This document shows positions 33,862 through 42,888 of a DNA stretch of 64,000 nt, in pieces. Every line of letters begins with the position of its first letter. Positions within the stretch are counted from its first letter, which is position 1. The notes beneath the pieces were generated by a model. That model worked only from the letters and a program-made list of their open reading frames with translations, was not told the DNA's origin and searched no databases. Where the stretch lies: NCBI RefSeq assembly GCF_014207845.1, contig NZ_JACHLC010000001.1, forward strand, positions 2,046,001 through 2,110,000. The letters are read 5' to 3'. Made by a program: the position numbers and the translations under genes. This DNA is from Chryseobacterium shigense (GTDB lineage: Bacteria > Bacteroidota > Bacteroidia > Flavobacteriales > Weeksellaceae).

Positions 33862-33883
33862 AGACAGGCTGAAAAACCTGTCT
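33862..33883 (-). terminator. Terminator of the mrp-nifU operon
   Basis: AGACAGG (33862-33868) and CCTGTCT (33877-33883) form a 7-bp stem. The minus strand continues into a T-tract. Confidence 0.75.
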
Positions 33884-33907
33884 CTAAAAAATATCTCGTG
33901 TAATTTT

Positions 33908-34156
33908 TTACTCTACATTAATTACTTTTTCAATTTCGGGAGCGTGCTGCTTGATGGTATTTTCTACACCCAGTTTCAGGGTTGAGAAATTCAGCGAACA
34001 CCCGGAACAGTTACCCAGAAGTTTTACAAAAACCTGGTTATCCTTCACGTCAATAAGCTCAATATCGCCTCCATCCTTATTCAGGAACGGCCTGATGCTT
34101 TCCAGAGCTTCCATTACTCTTGTTACTGTATCTTCGTGTGTTATATTTGTTTCCAT
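33908..34156 (-). CDS. NifU C-terminal-domain Fe-S protein (Nfu type)
   Basis: This 82-residue protein consists only of the NifU C-terminal domain, which carries and delivers iron-sulfur clusters. It has IRPFLNKDGGDIELIDV and the cluster-binding CxxC in LLGNCSGCSLNFSTLK. Length is typical for the free-standing form. It follows the Mrp-type ATPase gene by 46 bases on the same strand, and both belong to Fe-S cluster handling. Confidence 0.93.
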   Translation of the reverse strand: METNITHEDTVTRVMEALESIRPFLNKDGGDIELIDVKDNQVFVKLLGNCSGCSLNFSTLKLGVENTIKQHAPEIEKVINVE

Positions 34157-34202
34157 ATTTTTTTTCGATTCAATTCGGTTTTTTCAAACGTATTGAAAAT
34201 AA

Positions 34203-35312
34203 TTATTTTTTAGCTTTCGGCGAGCAACCTGCCATAGTGGTAATCTTTACCGCTTCTGTAGGAGGAAGGTTTTTATTTCTTTCCACTAAGCTTTCCACCA
34301 TATTTCTTGCCGTTTCGGTATAGATGTCTGCAATTTTAGAGCCTTCCTGAAGCGCAGCCGGTCTTCCCACGTCTCCTGCTTCTCTGATACTCTGGATCAA
34401 AGGGATCTCTCCCAATACCGGAATCCCCAGATCTTCAGCAAGATACTGAGCTCCCTGTTTTCCAAAGATGTAATATTTGTTATCAGGAAGTTCTTCCGGT
34501 GTAAAATACGCCATATTTTCGATTAATCCAAGAACCGGAATGTTAATACTTTCCATCTGGAACATCGCAATTCCTTTTCTTACGTCTGCCAGAGCTACAT
34601 GCTGAGGGGTACTTACAATCACAGCACCTGTTACAGGAACTTCCTGAATAATGGATAAGTGAATATCGCCGGTACCCGGAGGAAGGTCGATCAATAAGAA
34701 ATCAAGCTCTCCCCATGCTGCATCCCTGATCATCTGGTTCAGAGCCTTTGAAGCCATAGGACCTCTCCAGACCACAGCCTGGTTGGCTCCTGAGAAATAT
34801 CCTATAGAAAGCATTTTTACTCCGTAATTTTCTACAGGTTTCATTAAACTTCTGCCGCCAACTTCTACAGAAATTGGTTTTTCTCCTTCAGTATCGAACA
34901 TGGTAGGCACAGAGGGACCGTAAATATCGGCATCCAGCAATCCTACTTTGAAACCCATGTTAGCTAAAGTAACTGCCATATTTGCAGAAACTGTAGATTT
35001 TCCTACGCCTCCTTTTCCGGAAGCAATAGCAATAATATTCTGAATTCCCGGAATCTGCTTGCCTTTGATCTGGCTTTGCTGAATCTCGCTAGGTTCCGGA
35101 GAAACTATTTTAAGTTTTAAATGAACTTCTTCTCCAAATTCGCTGGCAAATGCCTGCTTCATGGCTGCCTCAAGCTTTTTCTTTTCGTGCATGGCAGGCG
35201 AATGGGCTGTCATATCAATATACACATCATTACCCATAATCTGAAGGTTATTCACCAAATCGTCTACTTCTATCTCTTTAAGGAAATCCTGAACCTTTTC
35301 TTTCGTCAACAT
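34203..35312 (-). CDS. Mrp/ApbC P-loop ATPase, Fe-S cluster carrier
   Basis: This 369-residue protein helps load iron-sulfur clusters onto apoproteins. An N-terminal MIP18/DUF59 domain (about residues 1-75) precedes the ATPase with deviant Walker A IASGKGGVGKSTVSANMA, LLDADIYGPSVP and LLIDLPPGTGD. The CxxC seen in E. coli ApbC after IENM is missing; here it reads ENMAYFTPEELPDNKYY. The only cysteine lies five residues from the C-terminus. I believe this form is usual in Bacteroidota, but it implies a different cluster ligand. Operon with the NifU-domain gene. Confidence 0.9.
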   Translation of the reverse strand: MLTKEKVQDFLKEIEVDDLVNNLQIMGNDVYIDMTAHSPAMHEKKKLEAAMKQAFASEFGEEVHLKLKIVSPEPSEIQQSQIKGKQIPGIQNIIAIASGKGGVGKSTVSANMAVTLANMGFKVGLLDADIYGPSVPTMFDTEGEKPISVEVGGRSLMKPVENYGVKMLSIGYFSGANQAVVWRGPMASKALNQMIRDAAWGELDFLLIDLPPGTGDIHLSIIQEVPVTGAVIVSTPQHVALADVRKGIAMFQMESINIPVLGLIENMAYFTPEELPDNKYYIFGKQGAQYLAEDLGIPVLGEIPLIQSIREAGDVGRPAALQEGSKIADIYTETARNMVESLVERNKNLPPTEAVKITTMAGCSPKAKK

Positions 35313-35331
35313 ACTAAATATAAATTGTTCA

Positions 35332-35339
35332 CAAATTTA
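35332..35339 (-). promoter_or_regulatory. Putative -7 box of the mrp-nifU operon
   Basis: The minus strand reads TAAATTTG, 20 bases before the mrp start codon. A TTG lies 13 bases further up, closer than usual. Confidence 0.4.
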
Positions 35340-35471
35340 CGGATTTTTTTGACAATTTAGAATCAATAAAATCTATAACCTCATGTGATAAATAAGATTA
35401 CAAAACAGATTGCTGTAACATTTCTTATCTTCATCTTTAAAACATAATATCATTCTTATAAAATCTTTTGT

Positions 35472-35927
35472 ATGAATTCTAACATTTATCCTTCCAAATA
35501 TGCTTCTCCGAAAGGTATCTTCGCTGTAGGAAAGACCCAATTCAAGTGGTATGATCTTGCAACAGATCCCGCTGAAATTCTATCTGAAGACATCAGCAAG
35601 GCCAGAACCTGCATAGAAAATGCCGGAGAAAATTTTCAGGATAAGGACGATCTTGGATTTGTCATTATGCACAGATGCGGTGAAAATTATCTTCTGCTGG
35701 TCTGCACCTGGAGAAATGAAAATGAATTATGGGAAAGTGTGTATTATGACGGTTCGGGAATATTTGAAGTCTGGGACAGGAACAAAATCCATCTCCCGAC
35801 TTATTGTGTCTGGGAAATGGGCATCGTCTACCATGAATCTAAAGCCTGGAAAAAATTTCTGGGAACAGACCGGACAGAAATTCATCAGCAGGATTATTTA
35901 GATGATATTTTTGAAGGGGAAGTTTAA
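35472..35927 (+). CDS. Conserved-looking cytosolic protein of unknown function (151 aa)
   Basis: This protein has no signal peptide and no membrane segment. It is rich in Trp and acidic residues, with segments such as GFVIMHRCGENYLLLVCTW and SVYYDGSGIFEVWDRN suggesting a compact alpha/beta protein. Three cysteines are scattered. I recognise no family. It stands alone between the divergent mrp gene and the GH92 gene, with 207 AT-rich bases after it that hold nothing evident. Confidence 0.7.
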   Translation: MNSNIYPSKYASPKGIFAVGKTQFKWYDLATDPAEILSEDISKARTCIENAGENFQDKDDLGFVIMHRCGENYLLLVCTWRNENELWESVYYDGSGIFEVWDRNKIHLPTYCVWEMGIVYHESKAWKKFLGTDRTEIHQQDYLDDIFEGEV

Positions 35928-36134
35928 AAATGATCGTAATAACAGTTTAATAAAATGGGCCGTCATTCAAATCAGTATCATAATAGCTGCTATAAAAATG
36001 AGTTCCGGTCGTGTACACTGACTCCGAAAATAATATTCTCTTCATTTATTAATAACCCATCAACAAGACAGCTGTTTTTTTATTACATACGGTTCTCTGG
36101 TTTTTCAATATATTCGTTGGCATAAATTGATGTT

Positions 36135-38915
36135 ATGAAAAAAAGCCTGGCAGTTTTCTCACTATTCATTGCCCAGATCATCTATTCCCAGGATTATTCC
36201 CAATATGTAAACCCTTTTATTGGGACCGGAGGGCATGGCCACACATTTCCGGGAGCTATTGTACCTTTCGGAATGGTGCAGCTTTCTCCGGATACCCGGA
36301 CAGATGGCAGCTGGGATGGCTGTAGCGGTTATCATTATTCAGATAATGTAATCTATGGTTTTTCCCATACCCATCTTAACGGAACAGGAGTTTCGGATTA
36401 CGGAGATATCATGTTAATGCCTACAATAGGAGTAAATACATTAGATTCCAACAAATATTCTTCAAAATTTTCCCACAAAAACGAAAAAGCCACGGCAGGT
36501 TTTTATGCTGTTCATTTGGATAAATATGACATTGATGTAGAGCTAACAACAACTGCAAGAGTTGGTTACCATAAATATACTTTTAATAAAGACGGATATG
36601 CGCATATAATGTTAGACTTAAATCATCGGGATAAATTACTTGAGTGGGATTTTAAAATAATTAACGACACTACTCTCGAAGTTTTCCGAAAAAGTTCAGC
36701 TTGGGCAACCAACCAACAAATTTGGGCAAGAATAGAATTTAATCAGCCAATGATTGTTGATTCTTATAAAAACTCTATGCAAGACGGGTTTATTATTTAT
36801 CCCAAAAAAGGGAAAGTAAAAAAAGGAGAAAAGATTCTTGTAAAAGTGGCGATTTCCCCAACAGGTTATGAAGGTGCAGAAAAAAATATGCTCGCTGAAG
36901 GAAAGTCTAATGATTTTGATATGATCAGGAAACAAGCTGAAACCAACTGGAACAAGGAACTTTCAAAAATTGAGGTAAAATCTGATGATAAGGATAAACT
37001 TTCTGTTTTCTATACGGCTTTATACCATGTTTTCACCCAGCCGAATATCAGTATGGATGTGGACGGAAGGTACAGAGGCCGGGATAGTAAGCTTTATACG
37101 GCAAACGGATTCGATTATTATTCTGTATTCTCGCTTTGGGATACATTCCGGGCAGCTCATCCGCTGATGACGCTGATCGACAGAAAAAGAACGGCAGATT
37201 TCATCAATACTTTCATTAAACAGTACGAACAGGGCGGAAAGCTTCCGGTGTGGGAACTTGCCTCAAATGAAACGGAATGCATGATCGGGTATCACTCCGT
37301 TTCTGTAATTGCAGATGCTATGGCCAAAGGCATCAAGGGATTTGATTACGAAAAAGCATTTGAAGCGTCTAAAAACTCTGCCATGCTGGATATTTTCGGT
37401 TTAAATGCCTATAAACAGAATAATTATATCAGCATGGATGATGAATCTGAAAGTGTTTCCAAAACTGTAGAATATGCCTATGATGACTGGTGTATTGCAC
37501 AAATGGCTAAAATTTTAGGCAAAAAGGAAGATTATCAGTATTTCATGAAGCGTTCCCAGAGCTGGAAAAACCTTTATAACCCAAGCAGCGGCTTTATGCA
37601 GCCGAGAAAAAACGGAAGCTGGTATGAACCTTTTGATCCCAGAGAGGTTAACAATAATTATACGGAAGGAAATTCATGGCATTATTCCTATTCTGTGCAG
37701 CAGGATATTCCGGGGCTGATCGCGGCTCATGGCGGAAAGGAAAAGTTTGAGCAGTTCATTGATGCTATTTTCGCAGCACCGGATAAAACAACCGGAAGAG
37801 AACAGGCAGACATCACAGGACTGATGGGACAATATGCACAGGGAAATGAACCGAGCCACCACATTGCCTATCTATACAATTATGCAGGAAAACCGGAAAA
37901 GACAGATGCCAAAATCAGGTATATTCTCGATAACTTCTATAAAAACTCACCGGATGGCCTTATTGGAAATGAAGATTGCGGACAGATGAGCGCCTGGTAT
38001 ATTTTAAGTTCAATGGGAATTTATTCAGTAACACCCGGACTTCCGGAATGGCAGACAACAACGCCTTATTTCGATGAAGTTAAAATTCATCTGGAGGATG
38101 GTACTACAAAAGTGATTACGAAAAACACAAGCAAACAGGAACTTCAAAAATTAGGTTTCGAAGATATTAAACCGGCAAAGGATTTTAAATATACTCAGCT
38201 TACTGCTGCACCAATAATTGCATCCGACAGAATTTTTGATTTTTCTGCAAAAGTTCAGATCACCCCACTGAACCCGGGTGATAAAGTATATTATATGACT
38301 TTAAGCGAGAGTGATGCGAATGTAAGAAAGACTTTCACTGCATATAAAGGACCTTTCATCATCAGTACAACTACCCAGGTTCATGCTTATTCGGAAAGAA
38401 AAGGTGAAAAAAGCTCCATAACAGTTGCCAATTTCAACCGAAGACCTAATTACTGGGATATTACCGTTAATTCAAAGGTCAATCCGCAATATACTGCCAA
38501 CGGAAAACTGGCCCTGATCGATGGAATTCATGGCGATATCAACTGGAGAAAAGGTGAATGGCAGGGGTACCAGGGACAGGATTTTGAAGCCATCATTGAT
38601 CTGAAATCTCCGCAGCAGATCACCAAGTTATCTTCGACCTATCTTCAGGACAGCAAAGCCTGGATCTTACTGCCTAAAAAGGTGGAATATTATGCTTCCA
38701 TGAACGGAAAAGATTTTATTCTCCTGAAAAGTATGGATAATACCATTGATGCTAAAGATGAAAAAGTACAGATCAAAGATTTTGGGACAGAAATTCTTCC
38801 AACTGAAGCGCGCTACATCAAAGTAAAAGCCTATTACTACGGAAAACTTCCGGAATGGCACCAGGGAGCCGGTGGTGAGGCGTATATTTTTGTGGATGAG
38901 GTTTCTGTGAAATAG
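36135..38915 (+). CDS. Secreted GH92 alpha-mannosidase with C-terminal carbohydrate-binding region
   Basis: This is a calcium-dependent exo-alpha-mannosidase type enzyme of 926 residues. The signal peptide ends at IYSQ. The GH92 N-domain begins YVNPFIGTGGHGHTFPGA. The catalytic (alpha/alpha)6 domain includes WDTFRAAHPL, ETECMIGYHS and GNEDCGQMSAWYILSSMG. After about residue 690 come a chitobiase-type beta domain and a discoidin (F5/8)-like domain (LPKKVEYYASMNGKDF, ARYIKVKAYYY) that may bind glycans. It has no T9SS tail, so it is probably periplasmic or lipid-free outer surface. No polysaccharide-utilisation transporter genes are nearby. Confidence 0.93.
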   Translation: MKKSLAVFSLFIAQIIYSQDYSQYVNPFIGTGGHGHTFPGAIVPFGMVQLSPDTRTDGSWDGCSGYHYSDNVIYGFSHTHLNGTGVSDYGDIMLMPTIGVNTLDSNKYSSKFSHKNEKATAGFYAVHLDKYDIDVELTTTARVGYHKYTFNKDGYAHIMLDLNHRDKLLEWDFKIINDTTLEVFRKSSAWATNQQIWARIEFNQPMIVDSYKNSMQDGFIIYPKKGKVKKGEKILVKVAISPTGYEGAEKNMLAEGKSNDFDMIRKQAETNWNKELSKIEVKSDDKDKLSVFYTALYHVFTQPNISMDVDGRYRGRDSKLYTANGFDYYSVFSLWDTFRAAHPLMTLIDRKRTADFINTFIKQYEQGGKLPVWELASNETECMIGYHSVSVIADAMAKGIKGFDYEKAFEASKNSAMLDIFGLNAYKQNNYISMDDESESVSKTVEYAYDDWCIAQMAKILGKKEDYQYFMKRSQSWKNLYNPSSGFMQPRKNGSWYEPFDPREVNNNYTEGNSWHYSYSVQQDIPGLIAAHGGKEKFEQFIDAIFAAPDKTTGREQADITGLMGQYAQGNEPSHHIAYLYNYAGKPEKTDAKIRYILDNFYKNSPDGLIGNEDCGQMSAWYILSSMGIYSVTPGLPEWQTTTPYFDEVKIHLEDGTTKVITKNTSKQELQKLGFEDIKPAKDFKYTQLTAAPIIASDRIFDFSAKVQITPLNPGDKVYYMTLSESDANVRKTFTAYKGPFIISTTTQVHAYSERKGEKSSITVANFNRRPNYWDITVNSKVNPQYTANGKLALIDGIHGDINWRKGEWQGYQGQDFEAIIDLKSPQQITKLSSTYLQDSKAWILLPKKVEYYASMNGKDFILLKSMDNTIDAKDEKVQIKDFGTEILPTEARYIKVKAYYYGKLPEWHQGAGGEAYIFVDEVSVK

Positions 38916-38938
38916 TTTAATATTTTAAATTTAAATAC

Positions 38939-38973
38939 AAAAACACCTCTTTCAGACTGAAAAAGGTGTTTTT
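38939..38973. terminator. Bidirectional terminator between GH92 and nadR genes
   Basis: AAAAACACCT (38939-38948) pairs with AGGTGTTTTT (38964-38973). Both strands get a T-tract, fitting the convergent genes. Confidence 0.8.
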
Positions 38974-38988
38974 GTATGTATAATCATA

Positions 38989-39999
38989 TCAGATTTTAGA
39001 GCCAAAATAATTTGAATATTTTTTAAATTCGGAAAGTACAGATTCTACTTTCTTTATTCTCTCTTCCAGATTTCCGGAAAGTAAAATATAAGGAATGTTT
39101 CTTTCTTTTAAATCTGCAATAATTTGCTTCTGAAAAATTTCTCTTTTCTGGTTTCCGCTTCTGTCCCAGGTATCATCATAGGGAATATCAATGTCGCAAA
39201 GAAAAAACAAATCATATCTTTTGTAATTTAGATTGGCTGTTTTGGTTAAAAAATCGGGAGCTTTGCCATGATAGTCCAGGGCAAACATATAAGTTGTGAT
39301 CGCATTGGTATCAACAAAGAAATATTTGTCTGCATTTACAATTTCCCGGTCTTCAATTTCGATATGTCCTTTTGCTATTTCATCAAAGGCTTCAAAACCT
39401 ATTCTCCTGTCTACCTGGTGCTGTGTCCAATATTCCCTTCCGTATTCAGGGGCAAAAGTTGTATTAAATTTTTTAGCCAGTGCTTCTACAAGGGTAGATT
39501 TCCCCGAAGACATGGCTCCGAGAAAAACACTTTTCGTTATAAGATCCCTGTAAACAGTATCACTAATATATTCTTTATTGGCAAAAGAATTCCCCCTGAT
39601 TTTCGTGGCGGATACAGGAACGGTATTCCGGGCTTCATCAATTCTTCTGTCAACAGCATTTAAAGCTTTACTTACATGGTCACCGTAAAATTCGCTTGAA
39701 TAAAAATGAGTGATTTTCTTTCCGTCCAGCATCTTCAGGATATATTCTTCCTGAATAATTTCAAACCATCTTTCACTGGAATATCCGTCCGGGCCATCCC
39801 AACATTCTATAACCTCAACCTGCGGATAAAGATTTCTTATCCAATTTGCACGGATATGCAGAGGAATTTCTGTAACATCTGTTTCATAAATAAGGACAAC
39901 CAGCTCATCAACTTCACTCAAAGCCGTATCAAAAACAAACTGATGCCCTTTGTGAAAGGGTGCGTATTTTCCTAAAGTAAGTCCTGTTTTTTTCATCAT
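38989..39999 (-). CDS. nadR: NadR-like bifunctional NMN adenylyltransferase/ribosylnicotinamide kinase
   Basis: This enzyme converts nicotinamide riboside to NMN and NMN to NAD. Residues 1-165 are a nucleotidyltransferase domain (GKYAPFHKGHQFVFDTA, with the HxGH-like KGHQ; VPVSATKIRGN). The second half is a P-loop kinase (FLGAMSSGKSTLVEALAK). The 336-residue form lacks the helix-turn-helix repressor domain of enterobacterial NadR. Its ATG overlaps the pnuC stop by four bases (ATGA), so the importer and the enzyme are coupled. Confidence 0.92.
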   Translation of the reverse strand: MMKKTGLTLGKYAPFHKGHQFVFDTALSEVDELVVLIYETDVTEIPLHIRANWIRNLYPQVEVIECWDGPDGYSSERWFEIIQEEYILKMLDGKKITHFYSSEFYGDHVSKALNAVDRRIDEARNTVPVSATKIRGNSFANKEYISDTVYRDLITKSVFLGAMSSGKSTLVEALAKKFNTTFAPEYGREYWTQHQVDRRIGFEAFDEIAKGHIEIEDREIVNADKYFFVDTNAITTYMFALDYHGKAPDFLTKTANLNYKRYDLFFLCDIDIPYDDTWDRSGNQKREIFQKQIIADLKERNIPYILLSGNLEERIKKVESVLSEFKKYSNYFGSKI

Positions 40000-40670
40000 T
40001 TCACTTCTTTACTTCCTTTGTTCCAATTATAATATCCGTATATAGCATTGATCAGAAAAGCGGACCACATTACGGTCATCATGACACCACTTTCGCTTCC
40101 GTTTAAAGTTCTGATTATCCAGATAATAACTGTAATAATATTTAAAATTACATATAATAACCACTGTTCTTTGTACCGAAATATCATTAAAACCGTCGCT
40201 ACAATTGAAATAACTGTAGACATCCCATCTAAATAGGGATTGTTCTGACCATGAATTGTTGATAAAAAATATCCCAGAAAAATACATCCCAAGACGGTTA
40301 TTAAAAACATCATTAAGACGGATTTTATATTGAGGGCTTTCATTTCCACGATATTGTCTTTCAGATGTTTTTTCCACATAAAATACCCAACGATATTCAT
40401 TGGGAGAAAAAATAGGGTGTAAAGTCCAACCTCGCCAAATAATCCATTGGTAAAGGCAACGTAAGCATATGCCACTGTATTTACGGTTCCCAATACATAA
40501 TTCCAGATGCTTCCTTTTGCAGCTAATACCACGCAGAAAATACCGGAAACAAGAACCAGAAAATTCAACCAGTTGTCTTTGCTTACCAGGGTAATAATAA
40601 TTCCAAGTAATGAAAACGACAGAAGCCAAATGATTTCAAATGGCTTCCATGATTTTAAAATATTTTTCAT
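39996..40670 (-). CDS. pnuC: Nicotinamide riboside transporter PnuC
   Basis: This inner-membrane carrier for nicotinamide riboside has 224 residues with seven hydrophobic segments. The family signature GSIWNYVLGTVNTVAYAYVA is followed by GLYTLFFLPMNIVGYFMW. Transport is facilitated diffusion trapped by phosphorylation, which the downstream NadR kinase supplies. It overlaps nadR by four bases and follows the PhyH-type dioxygenase gene by 15 bases. Confidence 0.94.
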   Translation of the reverse strand: MKNILKSWKPFEIIWLLSFSLLGIIITLVSKDNWLNFLVLVSGIFCVVLAAKGSIWNYVLGTVNTVAYAYVAFTNGLFGEVGLYTLFFLPMNIVGYFMWKKHLKDNIVEMKALNIKSVLMMFLITVLGCIFLGYFLSTIHGQNNPYLDGMSTVISIVATVLMIFRYKEQWLLYVILNIITVIIWIIRTLNGSESGVMMTVMWSAFLINAIYGYYNWNKGSKEVK

Positions 40671-40685
40671 TAATTTTTTAACTAA

Positions 40686-41408
40686 TTAATTCATTCTTTC
40701 GGACCATTGCAACTCTTCAGGCAGTTCAAGATCAGAGAATTCTATATGGATCACCCTTCGTCTCCTGCCGTCTGTAGTTCTGTTGGAACCGTGCAATATT
40801 AAAGGCTTCATAATCATAATACCACCCTTTTCCACATTGCAGATTTCCTCGGTTTCTATGTTCCAGTCAATTGTTTCCGGTCTGTAAATTCCTTTGGCAT
40901 GAGATTCCGGCACAATTTTCAGAGCTCCGTTATTTTCATCAGTGTCATCCAGATGAATTCTGATGGTATAAATATTTTCAAGAACAGGAAGAGGCGGTTG
41001 CACGGCAAACTGATTCTTTTTGGTTGTCCATGGACCAAAACCATCTATTTCAATCTTTTTATCTACCGAAACAGTAAGATCCTGATGATAGGCAACATAC
41101 CAGTTTGAGGTTTCCGGCTTATCAAAATAGATACTTTTTACCACAAAATACTTATCCCCGAAAATTTCTCTGATAATCGTTTTAACAGTTTCATTGAATA
41201 TCAATTCCTTAACTTCAGGCACTTCTTTCAGAAACTGTCGTACCGCAAAAAGATCATCAGATTTTCTAAAATTTTCCCTTGATGTATCTGCTTTCTGGAT
41301 AGCTTCGGTTATCAATTCAACTTCATTATCCGTAAAGACTGAATTGATAACTGTAAAACCTTTTTTAAGAACAAATTCTTTATGATTCTGTAAATATTGT
41401 TCTTTCAT
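40686..41408 (-). CDS. Phytanoyl-CoA dioxygenase (PhyH) family protein
   Basis: This is a non-heme Fe(II)/2-oxoglutarate-dependent oxygenase of 240 residues. The metal triad is HxD in VAYHQDLTV plus a distal His in PLILHGSNRT, and the 2-oxoglutarate-binding Arg follows in RRRVIHIEF. The frame runs to 41483 inside gltP; the ATG at 41406-41408 lies seven bases after gltP and is the better start. The real substrate is unknown; PhyH members act on many small molecules. It is embedded between a DAACS symporter and the nicotinamide riboside genes, which may hint at a shared compound. Confidence 0.86.
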   Translation of the reverse strand: MKEQYLQNHKEFVLKKGFTVINSVFTDNEVELITEAIQKADTSRENFRKSDDLFAVRQFLKEVPEVKELIFNETVKTIIREIFGDKYFVVKSIYFDKPETSNWYVAYHQDLTVSVDKKIEIDGFGPWTTKKNQFAVQPPLPVLENIYTIRIHLDDTDENNGALKIVPESHAKGIYRPETIDWNIETEEICNVEKGGIMIMKPLILHGSNRTTDGRRRRVIHIEFSDLELPEELQWSERMN

Positions 41409-41415
41409 ATATCTT

Positions 41416-42666
41416 TTAAACTTCCTGAGGTGTATTTTCAAGCTGACCTTCCCATTTGGAAACAGCTGAAGTAGCCAATGCATTTCCTAACACATTTGTC
41501 ATACTTCTTCCCATATCGCAGAAATGGTCAATTGGTAAAATCAAAGCGATACCTTCCGGCGGAATTCCGAACATGGAGCATGTTGCAACAATAATGACCA
41601 GGGAAGCTCTCGGAACCCCTGCAATACCTTTTGACGTTAACATCAGTACAAGAAGCATGGTGATCTGCTGACCCAGTTCCATTTCAATACCGTAGATCTG
41701 GGCAATAAAGATGGAAGCAAAGGTCATGTACATCATACTTCCGTCAAGGTTAAACGAATATCCTAAAGGTAAAATAAATGATACTACCCTGTTGTTACAT
41801 CCGAATTTTTCAAGCTCTTCCACCAATTTTGGGAAAACGGCTTCTGAACTCGTTGTAGAGAACGCAATCAGTAAAGGAGCTTTAATTCTTTTAATCAATT
41901 CGAAAAGACGGTTTCCCAGGATCAGATAACCAACCAGCAGAAGCACCACCCAAAGCACCCCCAATGCAAAGAAAAAGTCTCTCAGGTAAATTGCGTATAC
42001 TTTAAATATTTCAAATCCGTTAACAGCTACTACCGCAGCAATAGCCCCCAAAACCCCGAGCGGTGCAAACCACATGATGTAGCCAACCATTTTAAGGATG
42101 GCATGGGCAATAATATCGAAAAGTTTAACTACTGGCTTTGAATAATCTTCGCCTAAATTGGCCAACGCCACTCCGAACATGATGGAAAACACCACAATCT
42201 GAAGTACCTCATTGGTGGCAAAGGCTTCAAATAAACTTTTAGGGATCATGTGCTTTACAAAGTCTTCCATAGAAAAACTTTTACTGCTTTTTAAAAGATC
42301 GTCTGCAGCCGCAGCATCCTGGATAGGCAGCTTGGTCACGTGGCCCGGCTCAAGCCAGTTTACCAGGATCAATCCTATAAAAAGAGAAATCAATGAAGCA
42401 CTGATGAACCACAGCATTGCTTTTGTTCCTACCCTTCCAATCATTTTGATATCGCTCATCTTGGCAATTCCCACTACCAGAGTTGTAAAAACCAGCGGCG
42501 CAATAATCATCTGTACAAGCCTGATAAAAACGGTTCCCAACAATTTGATATTTTTGGAAAACGGCTCTGCACTCTCAGGATACTGTATGTGTACCAGGCC
42601 TCCGATTCCTACTCCTACAATAAGCGCAATGATAATGGCAATAAAAAGTTTATTTTGTCCTTTCAT
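41416..42666 (-). CDS. Dicarboxylate/amino acid:cation symporter (DAACS, GltP-like)
   Basis: This inner-membrane symporter for glutamate, aspartate or C4-dicarboxylates with H+ or Na+ has 416 residues and eight membrane helices plus two re-entrant loops. The serine-rich hairpin is AFSTTSSEAVFPKLVEEL, followed by NLDGSMMYMTFA and LTSKGIAGVPRASLVI. It is the first gene of a four-gene minus-strand operon (this gene, phyH, pnuC, nadR). A -7 box lies just before it. Confidence 0.92.
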   Translation of the reverse strand: MKGQNKLFIAIIIALIVGVGIGGLVHIQYPESAEPFSKNIKLLGTVFIRLVQMIIAPLVFTTLVVGIAKMSDIKMIGRVGTKAMLWFISASLISLFIGLILVNWLEPGHVTKLPIQDAAAADDLLKSSKSFSMEDFVKHMIPKSLFEAFATNEVLQIVVFSIMFGVALANLGEDYSKPVVKLFDIIAHAILKMVGYIMWFAPLGVLGAIAAVVAVNGFEIFKVYAIYLRDFFFALGVLWVVLLLVGYLILGNRLFELIKRIKAPLLIAFSTTSSEAVFPKLVEELEKFGCNNRVVSFILPLGYSFNLDGSMMYMTFASIFIAQIYGIEMELGQQITMLLVLMLTSKGIAGVPRASLVIIVATCSMFGIPPEGIALILPIDHFCDMGRSMTNVLGNALATSAVSKWEGQLENTPQEV

Positions 42667-42685
42667 ATAAATAGTTCAATTCCCA

Positions 42686-42693
42686 CAAATATA
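42686..42693 (-). promoter_or_regulatory. Putative -7 box for the gltP-phyH-pnuC-nadR operon
   Basis: The minus strand reads TATATTTG, 19 bases before the symporter start codon. No TTG sits at the normal distance. Confidence 0.4.
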
Positions 42694-42829
42694 ATAGTTT
42701 TTCAATTGGTATGAGATTTTGTCCGAATCCGGTTAAGCTTAGATTAAGTTTGTAATACATTAAAATTAAATCACTGATTTATAAAATATTGTAAAAAAAT
42801 CAAGAAATATTTATTGAGTTTTTATTCTT

Positions 42830-42856
42830 TTGGTACAAATTTTATTATTACATTTG
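42830..42856 (+). promoter_or_regulatory. Promoter of the BON-domain gene pair
   Basis: TTG (42830-42832), 16 bases, TACATTTG (42849-42856). It lies downstream of an earlier ATG (42814), so it argues for translation starting at 42889. Confidence 0.55.
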
Positions 42857-42888
42857 ATCGTATTAACAATATTAATAAATATACAACT

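Noticed and set aside
40027..40629. A 200-codon minus-strand frame overlapping pnuC
   Set aside because: It is an out-of-frame reading of pnuC with Trp/Tyr/Arg-rich nonsense; pnuC itself is certain.
40670..42814. Riboswitch for NAD or amino acids upstream of gltP-pnuC-nadR
   Set aside because: The leader before gltP is only about 20 bases after the -7 box, and the gaps inside the operon are too short to hold one.
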